This document shows positions 1 to 7,403 of a DNA stretch of 54,104 nt, in pieces. The position numbers and the translations under genes were made by a program. The stretch's first letter is position 1. The number at the start of each line of letters is the position of its first letter. Source of the DNA: CAWACC01 sp964390695 (lineage in GTDB: Bacteria; Chlamydiota; Chlamydiia; Chlamydiales; Parachlamydiaceae); assembly GCA_964390695.1 (NCBI GenBank), contig CAYMKI010000005.1, forward strand, positions 1-54,104. Direction: 5' to 3'. Under the pieces are notes generated by a model. That model searched no databases. It saw only the letters and a program-made list of their open reading frames with translations, and was not told the origin of the DNA.

Positions 1-136
1 ATGACAGCGCTAAAATTGTGCGCTTCGCGCGCAATTTTAAGTTGTTGCTTCTTAACTCCGCGTCTCCGTGCCCTCTGCGTTGAACTTGAAGCAATAAGGA
101 TATCTTATAATTAATTTTCTAATAAAATGGGTAATG
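1..136 (-). repeat. Dispersed repeat, copy A
   Basis: The reverse complement of this stretch matches 50354-50504 almost base for base, apart from about 14 extra bases in the second copy. A more degraded relative lies at 2872-2989. It contains a hairpin built on AAAATTGTGCGCTTCGCGCG and a CCTCTGCGTTGAACTTGAAG segment. I see no ORF in it, and its mobility mechanism is unknown. Confidence 0.85.
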
Positions 137-273
137 GTAAGCCTGTAACCTTAGGGCTTTTCAAGCCTGTATCTTATCGACCCTGCTCTTAATTAAAAAC
201 AAATTATTTACCATCTAAAAAAACGTACAAAGTATAGAGCAGCCTGTCAGGCTGCTACAATCAAAACCTCTCA
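137..273. repeat. Short hairpin-type repeats beside copy A
   Basis: No gene is visible. Bases 138-175, read in reverse complement, resemble 38729-38763 (shared core ATACAGGCTTGAAAAGCC). Bases 238-256 form the perfect palindrome AGCAGCC-TGTCA-GGCTGCT, like the GCAGCC-TTACA-GGCTGC hairpin at 50236-50252. They look like REP-type intergenic repeats. Confidence 0.6.
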
Positions 274-311
274 TTAACTCATCTATCCCTTAATTGCGTA
301 AGATGAGTTAA
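274..311 (-). terminator. Hairpin at 3' end of the NSS transporter gene
   Basis: TTAACTCATCT at 274-284 pairs perfectly with AGATGAGTTAA at 301-311. The hairpin overlaps the transporter stop codon (308-310, minus strand). No long U-tract follows, so calling it a terminator is tentative. The right part, ATCTATCCCTT to GAGTTAA, recurs at 46009-46037, so it may be a dispersed repeat instead. Confidence 0.4.
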
Positions 312-1804
312 GAAGCACAACTGGTCGCAGGATTTAAAGCGACTTTTTTTTCGCGCGATAGACCCCATGCAGCAGAAAGAGCTAAAGCAAACCAGATCCA
401 GCGGATGACTTTGCTTAGATCATATCCTTGAAATTCTTGGGAGAGGTTGCCGATCAATATCAATCCTAGCAACACCGGAGCTATATATCTTAAGCTTATG
501 CGGAATAAGCTGCTTCGGGTATTGCTAGACCAAATAGCATCGTTTTTGATTTCACGGTTACAGAACTGGAAGGCTATGACTAAAGCTAAGCCGCCTATCA
601 GCATATTGGTTCCGATCACCATGGGAGCCAAAGCATCGATCAGGTGCGATGCATTTCCCATGCAAAACAGCGTGGCTAACAAGGTTAGAGTGATGACTGT
701 TGCGGAGACGGCTCTTTTACGGGAGGTCTGAAATTCCACTTCCAGGTTGCCTGCGATGCTTTCAACGATAGAAAATACGCCTGTGATTCCGGCGATAAAT
801 ATGCAGAAAAAGAAGCCTACGCCTACAAACTGAGACAGCGCAGGTCCGAAGGATTTTATAATCTGCGGGAAGATGATAAATCCGATTTCGAACGTGGAGT
901 CGGAGCGCAGGATCGAGTCAAAGGGGATATTTTGCACGTAGCCGATGTGGGCTAAGCAGCCAAAGATGGCAGCGCCGGCGACGAAAGACATGGCAAAATC
1001 TCCCAAGGCAACATAAGCCATGGCTTTGGCGATATTCATCGATTGGCCCGTATGGCGGGAATACCCTACGATGATGCCTAATCCCAGGGAAAGGCTAAAA
1101 AATAATTGGCCGAAGACATCTCTCCACAAGCTGGGATCGAGCAATTTGGAAAAGTCTGGATTCAGGTAGTAGAACAACCCCTGGCTTCCGCCTGGCAAGG
1201 CGAAGATGGCCACGGCAGCAAATACTGCCACTATCACCGCCAGCAACGGCATAAAGAAAGAGCATATGCGTTCGATGCCGTCTTTGACATTGCGCACTAG
1301 CACCAGCCATGTCAAGGTTGCCACGCCGAGGGTCGATATAAACAGCGGGATAGACAGTTGGCCAAATTCGGACAAACTTGGGGTGGTTTTCAAGAAAGTG
1401 TGGACAAAAAAATGCTTGGTGTCTTCCGGGATGGCATTGGTGGCTGAAAAATACACATAGGCTACGGAATAGCCTGTCAATACGATGTAAAAACCGCCAA
1501 TGGATAGACAGGCGATCACAGCCAGCCAGCCTAGGGTTTTACCCAGCTTTCCCCAGGTAGATCCATAAGCTGTCACTAAGGGGGCTTTAAATCGATAGCC
1601 AATGATTCCTTCCAGCATCAGCAAGGGAATGCCTAGAATTAGCATAGCGATGAAATACGGTATCAAAAAGGCTCCTCCGCCATTTTTATAAGCTTGAGCG
1701 CTGAAGCTCAAGATGTTGGCGAAGCCCACGGCCGATCCTATCAAGGACCAAATGTAACCAGCTTGGCTACCCCAAGTAGTTGCTGAGGACGAATTTTGAG
1801 ACAT
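308..1804 (-). CDS. Sodium-dependent transporter, NSS/SNF family
   Basis: A 498-residue LeuT-fold secondary transporter that probably imports an amino acid with Na+ across the inner membrane. The N-terminal region has GSAVGFANILSF followed by NGGGAFLIPYF, matching the NSS signature. About 11-12 hydrophobic segments cover the rest, and the length is normal for bacterial NSS proteins. The canonical WRFPY is changed to ILSFSAQ, so substrate preference cannot be guessed. The ATG at 1804 follows GGAG by 6 bases. It is transcribed alone and leftward. Chlamydiae are known to carry NSS transporters and depend on imported amino acids. Confidence 0.93.
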   Translation of the reverse strand: MSQNSSSATTWGSQAGYIWSLIGSAVGFANILSFSAQAYKNGGGAFLIPYFIAMLILGIPLLMLEGIIGYRFKAPLVTAYGSTWGKLGKTLGWLAVIACLSIGGFYIVLTGYSVAYVYFSATNAIPEDTKHFFVHTFLKTTPSLSEFGQLSIPLFISTLGVATLTWLVLVRNVKDGIERICSFFMPLLAVIVAVFAAVAIFALPGGSQGLFYYLNPDFSKLLDPSLWRDVFGQLFFSLSLGLGIIVGYSRHTGQSMNIAKAMAYVALGDFAMSFVAGAAIFGCLAHIGYVQNIPFDSILRSDSTFEIGFIIFPQIIKSFGPALSQFVGVGFFFCIFIAGITGVFSIVESIAGNLEVEFQTSRKRAVSATVITLTLLATLFCMGNASHLIDALAPMVIGTNMLIGGLALVIAFQFCNREIKNDAIWSSNTRSSLFRISLRYIAPVLLGLILIGNLSQEFQGYDLSKVIRWIWFALALSAAWGLSREKKVALNPATSCAS

Positions 1805-2263
1805 ATGTTCTCCGAAAAAATAAAAGTAAAATTTGGCGTTATTTAAATCTGTGGCAAGTGGCTGAAGACTTGAAATAACGGATGTAATTTATAAGGTATA
1901 AAAAGAGATGATTAGCCTAGGAGGCTAAGGAGGGGGCTAAGGAGCAGAGAGGCAAAGAGGGATGGAACAAAAGCGAAGAAAGGTCTGATTTGACGACATC
2001 GAGCGACGTTGACAGATGACATGGACTTATTGTCTCCTTAATTGGGGATTGTTTATATTTTTATGCTTTTATTTTATCAAATTTTAAAAATTTTGTCATC
2101 TTTTTTTTGATTTTGTGTGTATGACTTAACTTCTCTTTCCTCTTGATCACCTCTCCGAGTTTGCGTAACAAACGAGAGGAAGTGGTGAATAGCGTCAAGG
2201 TTCTTGAATTTTATTGGATTACATGATATAATATTTAATATTATAACTAATAACCATATATAT
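1805..2263. other. Gene-poor intergenic region
   Basis: No convincing gene. 1917-1965 is purine-rich with repeated GGCTAAGGAG/GGAGCAGAGAGG units. 2040-2110 is very AT-rich. GTGGTGAATAG at 2182-2192 recurs at 15432-15442. A leftward ORF at 2077-2430 has low complexity and overlaps a better gene, so it is not called. Confidence 0.5.
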
Positions 2264-2275
2264 ATGGAGGAAGAA

Positions 2276-2863
2276 ATGTCATATAGTATAAAAGTTTCGA
2301 ATTTAGAAAATAACACCGTTTGGGAGAAGCAATTAACAGCTAATGAGTTTCCAAGCATTAAATCACACGTTAGAGGTTTTGCAGCCAAAACCATCTTTCC
2401 TGCAAGCCTAAAGCCCATCCGAACGAACAATTTTCAAAACTTTGCTAAAGATTTTTTTCTTCCAACTCTCGTCAATCACGCAATTAAGGTAGAGCATACA
2501 GTGGGGAAGATTTTTGCTATCTTGGGAGCTTTGATTTTAGATACTTTTACATTCCCTATTCGTTTGTTAACTTGCATACCAAGAGTCATATCAAATGCTG
2601 GCAAAGAGCAAAACCCTTTGAAAAAATACTTAGTCGATCAAGGAGTAGATCCTAAATTACTTGCATCCGACNNNNNNNNNNATGTTAGAGTTCGGCTGGA
2701 ATGGGAACAAACTAGTCAATTCCCGACATCTTATTGGACAACGAAAGATGGTGTTCAACATTCAAAACATAGTCAAGTAAAGCATTGGAGTGAGCAAAAC
2801 GTTAATTTTATCGAAGTGCCAACTTACGAAGGTTATGATCATCTATCCTCAGGTCAAGGTTAG
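2276..2863 (+). CDS. Putative membrane-associated protein of unknown function, interrupted by an assembly gap
   Basis: About 195 residues. ATG 2276 is chosen because GGAGG (2266-2270) lies 5 bases upstream; the longer ATG 2204 start has no ribosome site. Residues about 79-101 are strongly hydrophobic (FAILGALILDTFTFPIRLL), likely a membrane segment or hairpin. The C-terminal third is polar. Ten Ns at 2672-2681 fall inside the gene. The frame is the same on both sides and the flanking text (PKLLASD, then VRVRLEWEQ) reads sensibly, so the gap may be close to its real size. I know no named family. The layout resembles the many small membrane proteins of amoeba-associated chlamydiae, but I cannot assign a role. 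Confidence 0.7.
   Translation: MSYSIKVSNLENNTVWEKQLTANEFPSIKSHVRGFAAKTIFPASLKPIRTNNFQNFAKDFFLPTLVNHAIKVEHTVGKIFAILGALILDTFTFPIRLLTCIPRVISNAGKEQNPLKKYLVDQGVDPKLLASDXXXXVRVRLEWEQTSQFPTSYWTTKDGVQHSKHSQVKHWSEQNVNFIEVPTYEGYDHLSSGQG
2672..2681. other. Assembly gap (10 Ns)
   Basis: Ten consecutive N bases inside the coding region starting at 2276. This is a scaffold join of uncertain true length. Confidence 0.98.
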
Positions 2864-2871
2864 TCATCTAT

Positions 2872-2989
2872 TTCAACGCAGAGGGCACGGAATCGCAAAG
2901 GCACGAAGTTAACGATTTTGACAAGAAGCAAAAACATAAAATTGCGCGTTAAGCGCGCAATTTTAGCGCGCCATTCAAACCCGTAGGAT
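2872..2989 (+). repeat. Dispersed repeat, degraded copy B
   Basis: Shares CAACGCAGAGGGCACGGA, an AAGAAGCAA stretch, the hairpin ATTGCGCG...CGCGCAATTTTAGCGC and CATTCAAACCCGT with the copy at 50354-50514, in the same orientation and with many substitutions between. It lies just after the gapped gene. Confidence 0.7.
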
Positions 2990-3125
2990 GAATAGTCACC
3001 TGTCTTTCAACCGCTTATTTTGGTCTAATTTCGTAAATTTGCATTTTAAGCTTGAAACAAAATAGCCAAATTAGGCATGATTAATCTCGTTCTAGTCTTA
3101 AGGCGCAGAATTTGATATATCCTAT

Positions 3126-3199
3126 GCACTGGTAGCTCAACAGGATAGAGTACCCGGCTACGAACCGGGCGGTTAGAGGTTCGAGCCCTCTCCAGTGCG
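3126..3199 (+). tRNA. tRNA-Arg(ACG)
   Basis: A full cloverleaf can be drawn: acceptor GCACTGG with CCAGTGC plus discriminator G; D arm GCTC/GAGT; anticodon stem CCCGG/CCGGG enclosing loop CTACGAA (anticodon ACG, reading CGN Arg after A34-to-I editing); T arm AGAGG/CCTCT with loop TTCGAGC. CCA is not encoded. The discriminator base is immediately followed by the ATG of the next gene, so the two are probably co-transcribed or overlap in their signals. Confidence 0.96.
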
Positions 3200-3841
3200 A
3201 TGAATGTTGAAGTATTTCCTTCGGGTCCCTTTGATACCAACGCCTATCTTGCCATTTGTAAGCAGACCAAGCAAACGGCTATCATTGATCCTGCACCCGG
3301 CAGCTTTAGCGCAATTTGTTCCTATATCTCTGATCATCAGCTACTTCCGCAAAAAATCTGCTTAACCCATTCCCATTGGGACCACATCGCGGATGTGTCC
3401 AAGTTTAAGCAGCACTACGCCATTCCGGTCTATATTCATGCCGCCGATACGCCCAATTTAAAGCAACCCGGAGCGGATCTCTTGCCTTGTTGGATTCCTA
3501 TACAGGGTGTGGAGGCGGATGGCGTTTTGAGCGAAGGGGAAAAAGTGACGATCGGCAAGTGCGACTTTCAGGTGATAGAGACACCTGGTCATACACCCGG
3601 AGGCATATGCCTTTATTGTCCTAAAGAGCACATTCTCTTTTCCGGCGACACGCTTTTCAAGGATACCATTGGCAATTTATCGTTTCCCACCGCCTGTCCG
3701 GATCTGATGTGGGGGTCATTAGCCAAATTGGCAAAACTTCCTGCGGAAACTCGCGTGTATCCTGGTCATGGGCCGGCCACGACGATCGGAGAGGAAACCT
3801 GGCTGCCCAGGGCGAAACAAATTTTTGGAAATTCTTATTAA
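3200..3841 (+). CDS. Metallo-beta-lactamase-fold hydrolase (glyoxalase II/YcbL-like)
   Basis: 213 residues, the usual size of single-domain YcbL-type proteins. The metal motif HxHxDH is complete (THSHWDHI; H57, H59, D61, H62). A later ETPGHTPGG His, the bridging Asp in FSGDTLF and the final His in YPGHGP complete a dinuclear Zn/Fe site. The likely reaction is thioester hydrolysis such as S-lactoylglutathione, but substrates in this family vary. The ATG at 3200 starts at the base after the tRNA discriminator and has no visible Shine-Dalgarno. Fourteen bases separate its stop from the following peroxiredoxin start, so the two probably form one operon handling electrophile and oxidant stress. 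Confidence 0.92.
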   Translation: MNVEVFPSGPFDTNAYLAICKQTKQTAIIDPAPGSFSAICSYISDHQLLPQKICLTHSHWDHIADVSKFKQHYAIPVYIHAADTPNLKQPGADLLPCWIPIQGVEADGVLSEGEKVTIGKCDFQVIETPGHTPGGICLYCPKEHILFSGDTLFKDTIGNLSFPTACPDLMWGSLAKLAKLPAETRVYPGHGPATTIGEETWLPRAKQIFGNSY

Positions 3842-3845
3842 ATAC

Positions 3846-3855
3846 AAAGGAGAGG
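3846..3855 (+). promoter_or_regulatory. Ribosome binding site deciding the peroxiredoxin start
   Basis: AAAGGAGAGG. The AGGAG core is 9 bases from ATG 3862 and only 3 from ATG 3856. This rules out the upstream start at 3709, which lies inside the preceding gene. Confidence 0.65.
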
Positions 3856-3861
3856 ATGAAC

Positions 3862-4449
3862 ATGGGTGTTTTAGTCGGTAAACCCGCACCGCTGTTTAAA
3901 GCTAAAGCTGTAGTGGGCGAAGAGATTGTAGAGCTGAGCATGAGCGAGATGCGCGGAAAATATGTGATCCTGTTTTTTTATCCCTTGGATTTCACATTCG
4001 TCTGCCCTACCGAGCTGCATGCTTTTCAAGAAAAGCTGCCCGAATTTGAAAATCGCAATACGCAAATTTTAGGTTGTTCGGTAGATAGCTGCTATTCTCA
4101 TTATGCATGGTTGCAAATGCCTAAGGATAAAGGCGGTATTAAAGGCATTACCTATCCGATCATATCCGATCTAAATAAAACCATTGCTAAAGATTACGAC
4201 GTACTTAACGTCAACGAAGGAATCGCCTACCGCGGTTTATTTTTGATCAACAAAGAAGGGATTGTACATCACCAAATCGTCAACGATCTGCCCTTGGGGC
4301 GTTCAGTAGATGAGGCGTTAAGGATGCTGGACGCTTTGATTTTTGTCGAAAAGCACGGAGAAGTTTGTCCGGCCAACTGGCAGGAGGGCAAAAAATCGCT
4401 CAAACCGACCAAAGAAGGCGTCGAGCAATACTTTTCCAAGTTTTCATAG
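3862..4449 (+). CDS. Typical 2-Cys peroxiredoxin (AhpC/TSA family)
   Basis: 195 residues. Reduces H2O2, organic peroxides and possibly peroxynitrite in the cytoplasm. The peroxidatic Cys lies in FTFVCPTEL and the resolving Cys in GEVCPANW near the C terminus, so it is a typical 2-Cys enzyme working as an obligate dimer. The active-site Pro-x-x-x-Thr-x-x-Cys arrangement (PLDFTFVC) is intact. Start ATG 3862 is supported by AGGAG 9 bases upstream; ATG 3856 would add two residues. Its reductant (AhpF or thioredoxin) is not in the window. Confidence 0.95.
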   Translation: MGVLVGKPAPLFKAKAVVGEEIVELSMSEMRGKYVILFFYPLDFTFVCPTELHAFQEKLPEFENRNTQILGCSVDSCYSHYAWLQMPKDKGGIKGITYPIISDLNKTIAKDYDVLNVNEGIAYRGLFLINKEGIVHHQIVNDLPLGRSVDEALRMLDALIFVEKHGEVCPANWQEGKKSLKPTKEGVEQYFSKFS

Positions 4450-4453
4450 TCTA

Positions 4454-4509
4454 AACCCAACATACTCCAATCGCGTTACAATAAGCGCGCAACTAGAGTA
4501 TGTTGGGTT
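4454..4509 (+). repeat. AACCCAACATACTC inverted repeat after the peroxiredoxin gene
   Basis: AACCCAACATACTC (4454-4467) pairs perfectly with GAGTATGTTGGGTT (4496-4509), a 14-bp stem. The left arm with flank (TAAACCCAACATACTCCAAT, 4452-4471) is repeated exactly at 18514-18533. It could end transcription of the preceding operon, but no U-run follows. It resembles a REP-like family seen in unrelated bacteria. Confidence 0.7.
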
Positions 4510-4560
4510 CTAATTGTCCAGGGGGCGGAGATGCTCTGCTCCCGGATGTTTTGCCTTCTT

Positions 4561-4959
4561 TCAGGCGCACGAGATTTCCATCATATAATCAAAAAAATCC
4601 ATGGCGGTGATGAAGACAATGCTATGGAATTTATGGCAAATGGGCTTTAAGGCATGCAGAATTTCCGTATTGCCTACGCCGGGAATGCCTATGCCTTCCA
4701 AGTGGGTGAGCTGCGGCTGTTCGCGCAGGGCCTGCACGCCAAAATGATAGTCGCTGAGGCTATATCCCTCTTCTTTGACCCTAAAAAAGATAATATTTCG
4801 CTTAAAAAGCAGGGCTTGGATGGCAAAGTGAAGACCTAAGCTATGGGGAGGGGGATTTCCCAGCAGGTCGGCTAATTGGGGTAGAGAATAGCAATAATAG
4901 CCCTTTTCGAATTCCCCTTTTTCAGCTTCGCCAAATAAAGCAATGGTGCATGTAGTCAT
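4561..4959 (-). CDS. Hypothetical protein
   Basis: 132 residues, no family recognised. It is soluble-looking, with no signal peptide or membrane segment. Features are an N-terminal MTTCTIALFGEAEKGEF strand-like start, an internal PPPHSLG, a long alternation of hydrophobic and charged residues, and a C terminus with IVFITAMDFFDYM. The ATG at 4959 has only a weak ribosome site. Coding quality is supported by an uninterrupted frame with balanced composition. It stands alone between repeat-rich 3' regions. Confidence 0.6.
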   Translation of the reverse strand: MTTCTIALFGEAEKGEFEKGYYCYSLPQLADLLGNPPPHSLGLHFAIQALLFKRNIIFFRVKEEGYSLSDYHFGVQALREQPQLTHLEGIGIPGVGNTEILHALKPICHKFHSIVFITAMDFFDYMMEISCA

Positions 4960-5125
4960 AATAGTTTGCCTGGTTGAATATTAACTTCAAATAAAAACTA
5001 TCCTTTTTAATTTATTATAGTTTAAAAAATAATATTTTTTCAAATTAAGAATTGTTCAGGCGGTAAAAGAGAAATTTGACTCACCAGCGTAGGTGTTACC
5101 TATGTTGGTGAATCGGAGTCTTGGC

Positions 5126-6670
5126 TTAATTAATTTCCTTAGGAGGAGCTTCAAAAGTGAATAACCCGCCGGGCACAATCTTTGTGGGATCTTGGGGAAA
5201 GACATAGCCGCCGGCGACAAAGACCCTCCCCTCAGAGATTACCGGTGTGGATGTCAGGGGAATATTCATATTATATTGAGCCTGTCCATAGATGCCTGAA
5301 GCGGGTCCGGTGCGGAACTCGTAGAGGGTGTTACCGCTTTTAGCATCCAAGATGCGAAAATAGCCGTTGAAAAATCCTATGAAGACCAGTCGATTGGCAA
5401 CCGAAGGCACGCCTAATACGGCGCTATCGAAGCTTTTTTGCCACAGAATGGCACCCGACTTAGGTTTTAAGGCGGTGACTGTGGATTTCACTTGATGGGT
5501 CAAGGTATTGAGCAGGGCGGATTCTTTTTCTTTGGTCAGCGGCTGCAGCAGATGCTGTGTGGAAAAGCTGTTGCTTTTGAGAGAGTTGGCCGCGGCATAG
5601 ATGGCATCTTCATCATAGGCAGCCCCTGAAGGGCCTAGGACAAAAGGAATATCTCCTTGAGGCAAGAGGGAAGTGGACCATATCCACTCGCCATCTTCTC
5701 TATCCAGCGCATGAAAAGTATATTGGTTATCGCTGATTCCCACCAATTTTTTGCTGCCCCCTTTGAAGATCAAAGGCATGCCTTTGATTCCCCAAAAACT
5801 ACCCTGTGTTTTTTTTCCGCTCCATATAGCTTTATTGTCGAATTGATACGCCCAGACTTTTTCGCCGTCTCTTTTGTCCGTGCGGTAGTTCAGGCATATC
5901 AAAGCGCTGGAGTGTTCGGAAGCAGGTTCTTCGTAGGCGTGCCCAGCAATCACATACGCGTAGCCTAATTTGGGGTCTGTGCTTACCGAAGAACATACGC
6001 CAGCACCCGCGCCGTCGCCGGAAACTTTGTCGGTGAGTAAGAAGCGCCATTTAAGAAAGCCGGATTCGGCGTCAAAGGCATAGACGGCGCCTTCAAAGGT
6101 ATAGTTGTTTTTAGATTCAAAGGCTTCGCGTGAGGAGGAGCCTAGGAGGATGAGGTCATCTGCCGGCATGGGAGTGTGCTCGAATTGAGGGATGAGGTTG
6201 CCGCCTTCGGCGTAGGTTTTCCAGTTCATTTTTCCGGATTTGCGTTTGACGGCCAGGAGATGGGACATCTCTTTGGTGGTGGGCAATGTGGGTGTGATAT
6301 TCACCGGGCAGGTGGTAAAGAGGGTGTCGTCGATGATCGCAGGGCTGGTCATGATATTTTTGGTACCGATCTTAGTGCTCCACGATTCGGCGCCATCTTC
6401 AGCGTAGACACAATGGATCATGCCTTGGGAGTCGCCGTAGAAGACTTTATTTCCATAGATGGTGGGAGAGGCAAGCACCGCGGAGCTCCCTTTAAACCAT
6501 TTGAAGTTGAGCTTGTCGGCATTTTCCGCGGAGAGCAGTTTTTCGCTGGATTGGCAATGCGTGCCCTCGTTATCATGAGGACCTAAAGGCCAGTCGGTGT
6601 TGCCTCCTTGAAGGTTTCCAAGGGAGAGCAGACAAAGTGTAGCGCAAGAACATAAAAATTTAAGATTCAT
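5126..6670 (-). CDS. Exported PQQ-type beta-propeller repeat protein
   Basis: 514 residues. The N terminus has a signal peptide (MNLKFLCSCATLCLLSLGNL) with several Cys, though no clear lipobox. The rest shows repeated beta-propeller blades typical of the PQQ/PQQ-like superfamily: VYAFDAESGFLKW, LICLNYRTD, FHALDREDGEWIW, VTALKPKSGAILW, FRILDAKSGNTLY. Such proteins are periplasmic quinoprotein dehydrogenases or non-catalytic scaffolds such as BamB. The length suits a six- to eight-bladed propeller, but I cannot identify a PQQ ligand set, so enzymatic activity is open. ATG 6670 follows AGGTG. It is transcribed leftward downstream of nth, separated by 110 bases. Confidence 0.85.
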   Translation of the reverse strand: MNLKFLCSCATLCLLSLGNLQGGNTDWPLGPHDNEGTHCQSSEKLLSAENADKLNFKWFKGSSAVLASPTIYGNKVFYGDSQGMIHCVYAEDGAESWSTKIGTKNIMTSPAIIDDTLFTTCPVNITPTLPTTKEMSHLLAVKRKSGKMNWKTYAEGGNLIPQFEHTPMPADDLILLGSSSREAFESKNNYTFEGAVYAFDAESGFLKWRFLLTDKVSGDGAGAGVCSSVSTDPKLGYAYVIAGHAYEEPASEHSSALICLNYRTDKRDGEKVWAYQFDNKAIWSGKKTQGSFWGIKGMPLIFKGGSKKLVGISDNQYTFHALDREDGEWIWSTSLLPQGDIPFVLGPSGAAYDEDAIYAAANSLKSNSFSTQHLLQPLTKEKESALLNTLTHQVKSTVTALKPKSGAILWQKSFDSAVLGVPSVANRLVFIGFFNGYFRILDAKSGNTLYEFRTGPASGIYGQAQYNMNIPLTSTPVISEGRVFVAGGYVFPQDPTKIVPGGLFTFEAPPKEIN

Positions 6671-6748
6671 ACATGCACCTAGCAGTTGTAAAGATTAAAT
6701 TCTAATGTTGTACCCTAAATTGAAAGAGAAGGCAACAGGATTTATAAT

Positions 6749-6761
6749 ACCTCTTGCATAA
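6749..6761 (+). repeat. Possible solitary terminus of the 40179 element
   Basis: ACCTCTTGCATAA equals 13 bases of the terminal inverted repeat of the palindromic element at 40179-40270. Chance identity of 13 bases in 54 kb is low but not negligible. Confidence 0.4.
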
Positions 6762-6780
6762 AGAATCTCATCAGGACAGG

Positions 6781-7395
6781 TTACGCCCAGGAGCAGATAG
6801 GGCAATGCTGGGCGTTGTGTTTGCGCGCAGGGCAATGCTCGCGGGCAAAGTAGATGATTTGAAGGTGCAGTTTTTTCCAGGCTTGCTTGGGAAAGCATTT
6901 TTTTAAGTCCTGCTCGGTTTTTTTGACAGAAGATCCATCGCTGAGTTTCCAGCGCGCAGCGCAGCGGTGGATGTGGGTATCGACTGGAAAAGCGGGCTGA
7001 TCATAGGCTTGGATCATGAGTACAGAAGCTGTCTTGTGCCCTACTCCCGGCAATTTTTCCAGGGAAGCCATGGTTTTTGGCACTTTTCCCCGATATTTTT
7101 CTATGAGGATTTTGGACAGGTTCCAGATAGCCTTGGCTTTGGTCGGAGCCAGGCCGCAGGGACGTATGATGTCTTCTATTTCGCTGGGCTGAAGCTGTAC
7201 CATTTGTTCTGGTGTAGCTGCCTTGGCAAAAAGATGAGGGGTGACTTGATTGACTCTCTGATCAGTGCATTGGGCAGAAAGTAATACGGCTATTAATAAG
7301 GTATAGGCATCCTCGTGTTTAAGGGGAATGGCAGGATATGGATACAGCGTATCCAGAATAGACATGATCTTCTGGATTTTTTCTTTTTTGTTCAT
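6781..7395 (-). CDS. nth: Endonuclease III (DNA glycosylase/AP lyase)
   Basis: 204 residues. Removes oxidised pyrimidines in base excision repair. The helix-hairpin-helix LEKLPGVGHKTASV carries the catalytic Lys and FPVDTHIHR carries the catalytic Asp, so the enzyme should be active. The C-terminal iron-sulfur region is unusual: Cys-x9-Cys-x2-Cys (CPARKHNAQHCPIC) followed by only three residues, whereas the classical pattern is C-x6-C-x2-C-x5-C. The second ligand position is Ala, so the 4Fe-4S cluster is altered or uses a different fourth ligand. The gene begins 8 bases after mnmE, the arrangement I know from Chlamydia. Confidence 0.95.
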   Translation of the reverse strand: MNKKEKIQKIMSILDTLYPYPAIPLKHEDAYTLLIAVLLSAQCTDQRVNQVTPHLFAKAATPEQMVQLQPSEIEDIIRPCGLAPTKAKAIWNLSKILIEKYRGKVPKTMASLEKLPGVGHKTASVLMIQAYDQPAFPVDTHIHRCAARWKLSDGSSVKKTEQDLKKCFPKQAWKKLHLQIIYFAREHCPARKHNAQHCPICSWA

Positions 7396-7403
7396 ACGGT
7401 CTG

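Noticed and set aside
2077..2430. Leftward 117-residue ORF
   Set aside because: Low-complexity, no ribosome site and antisense to the better-supported gene starting at 2276.
3709..3861. Upstream extension of the peroxiredoxin ORF
   Set aside because: Lies inside the hydrolase gene in another frame; peroxiredoxin homology begins at MGVLVGKPAP and a ribosome site is just before 3856/3862.
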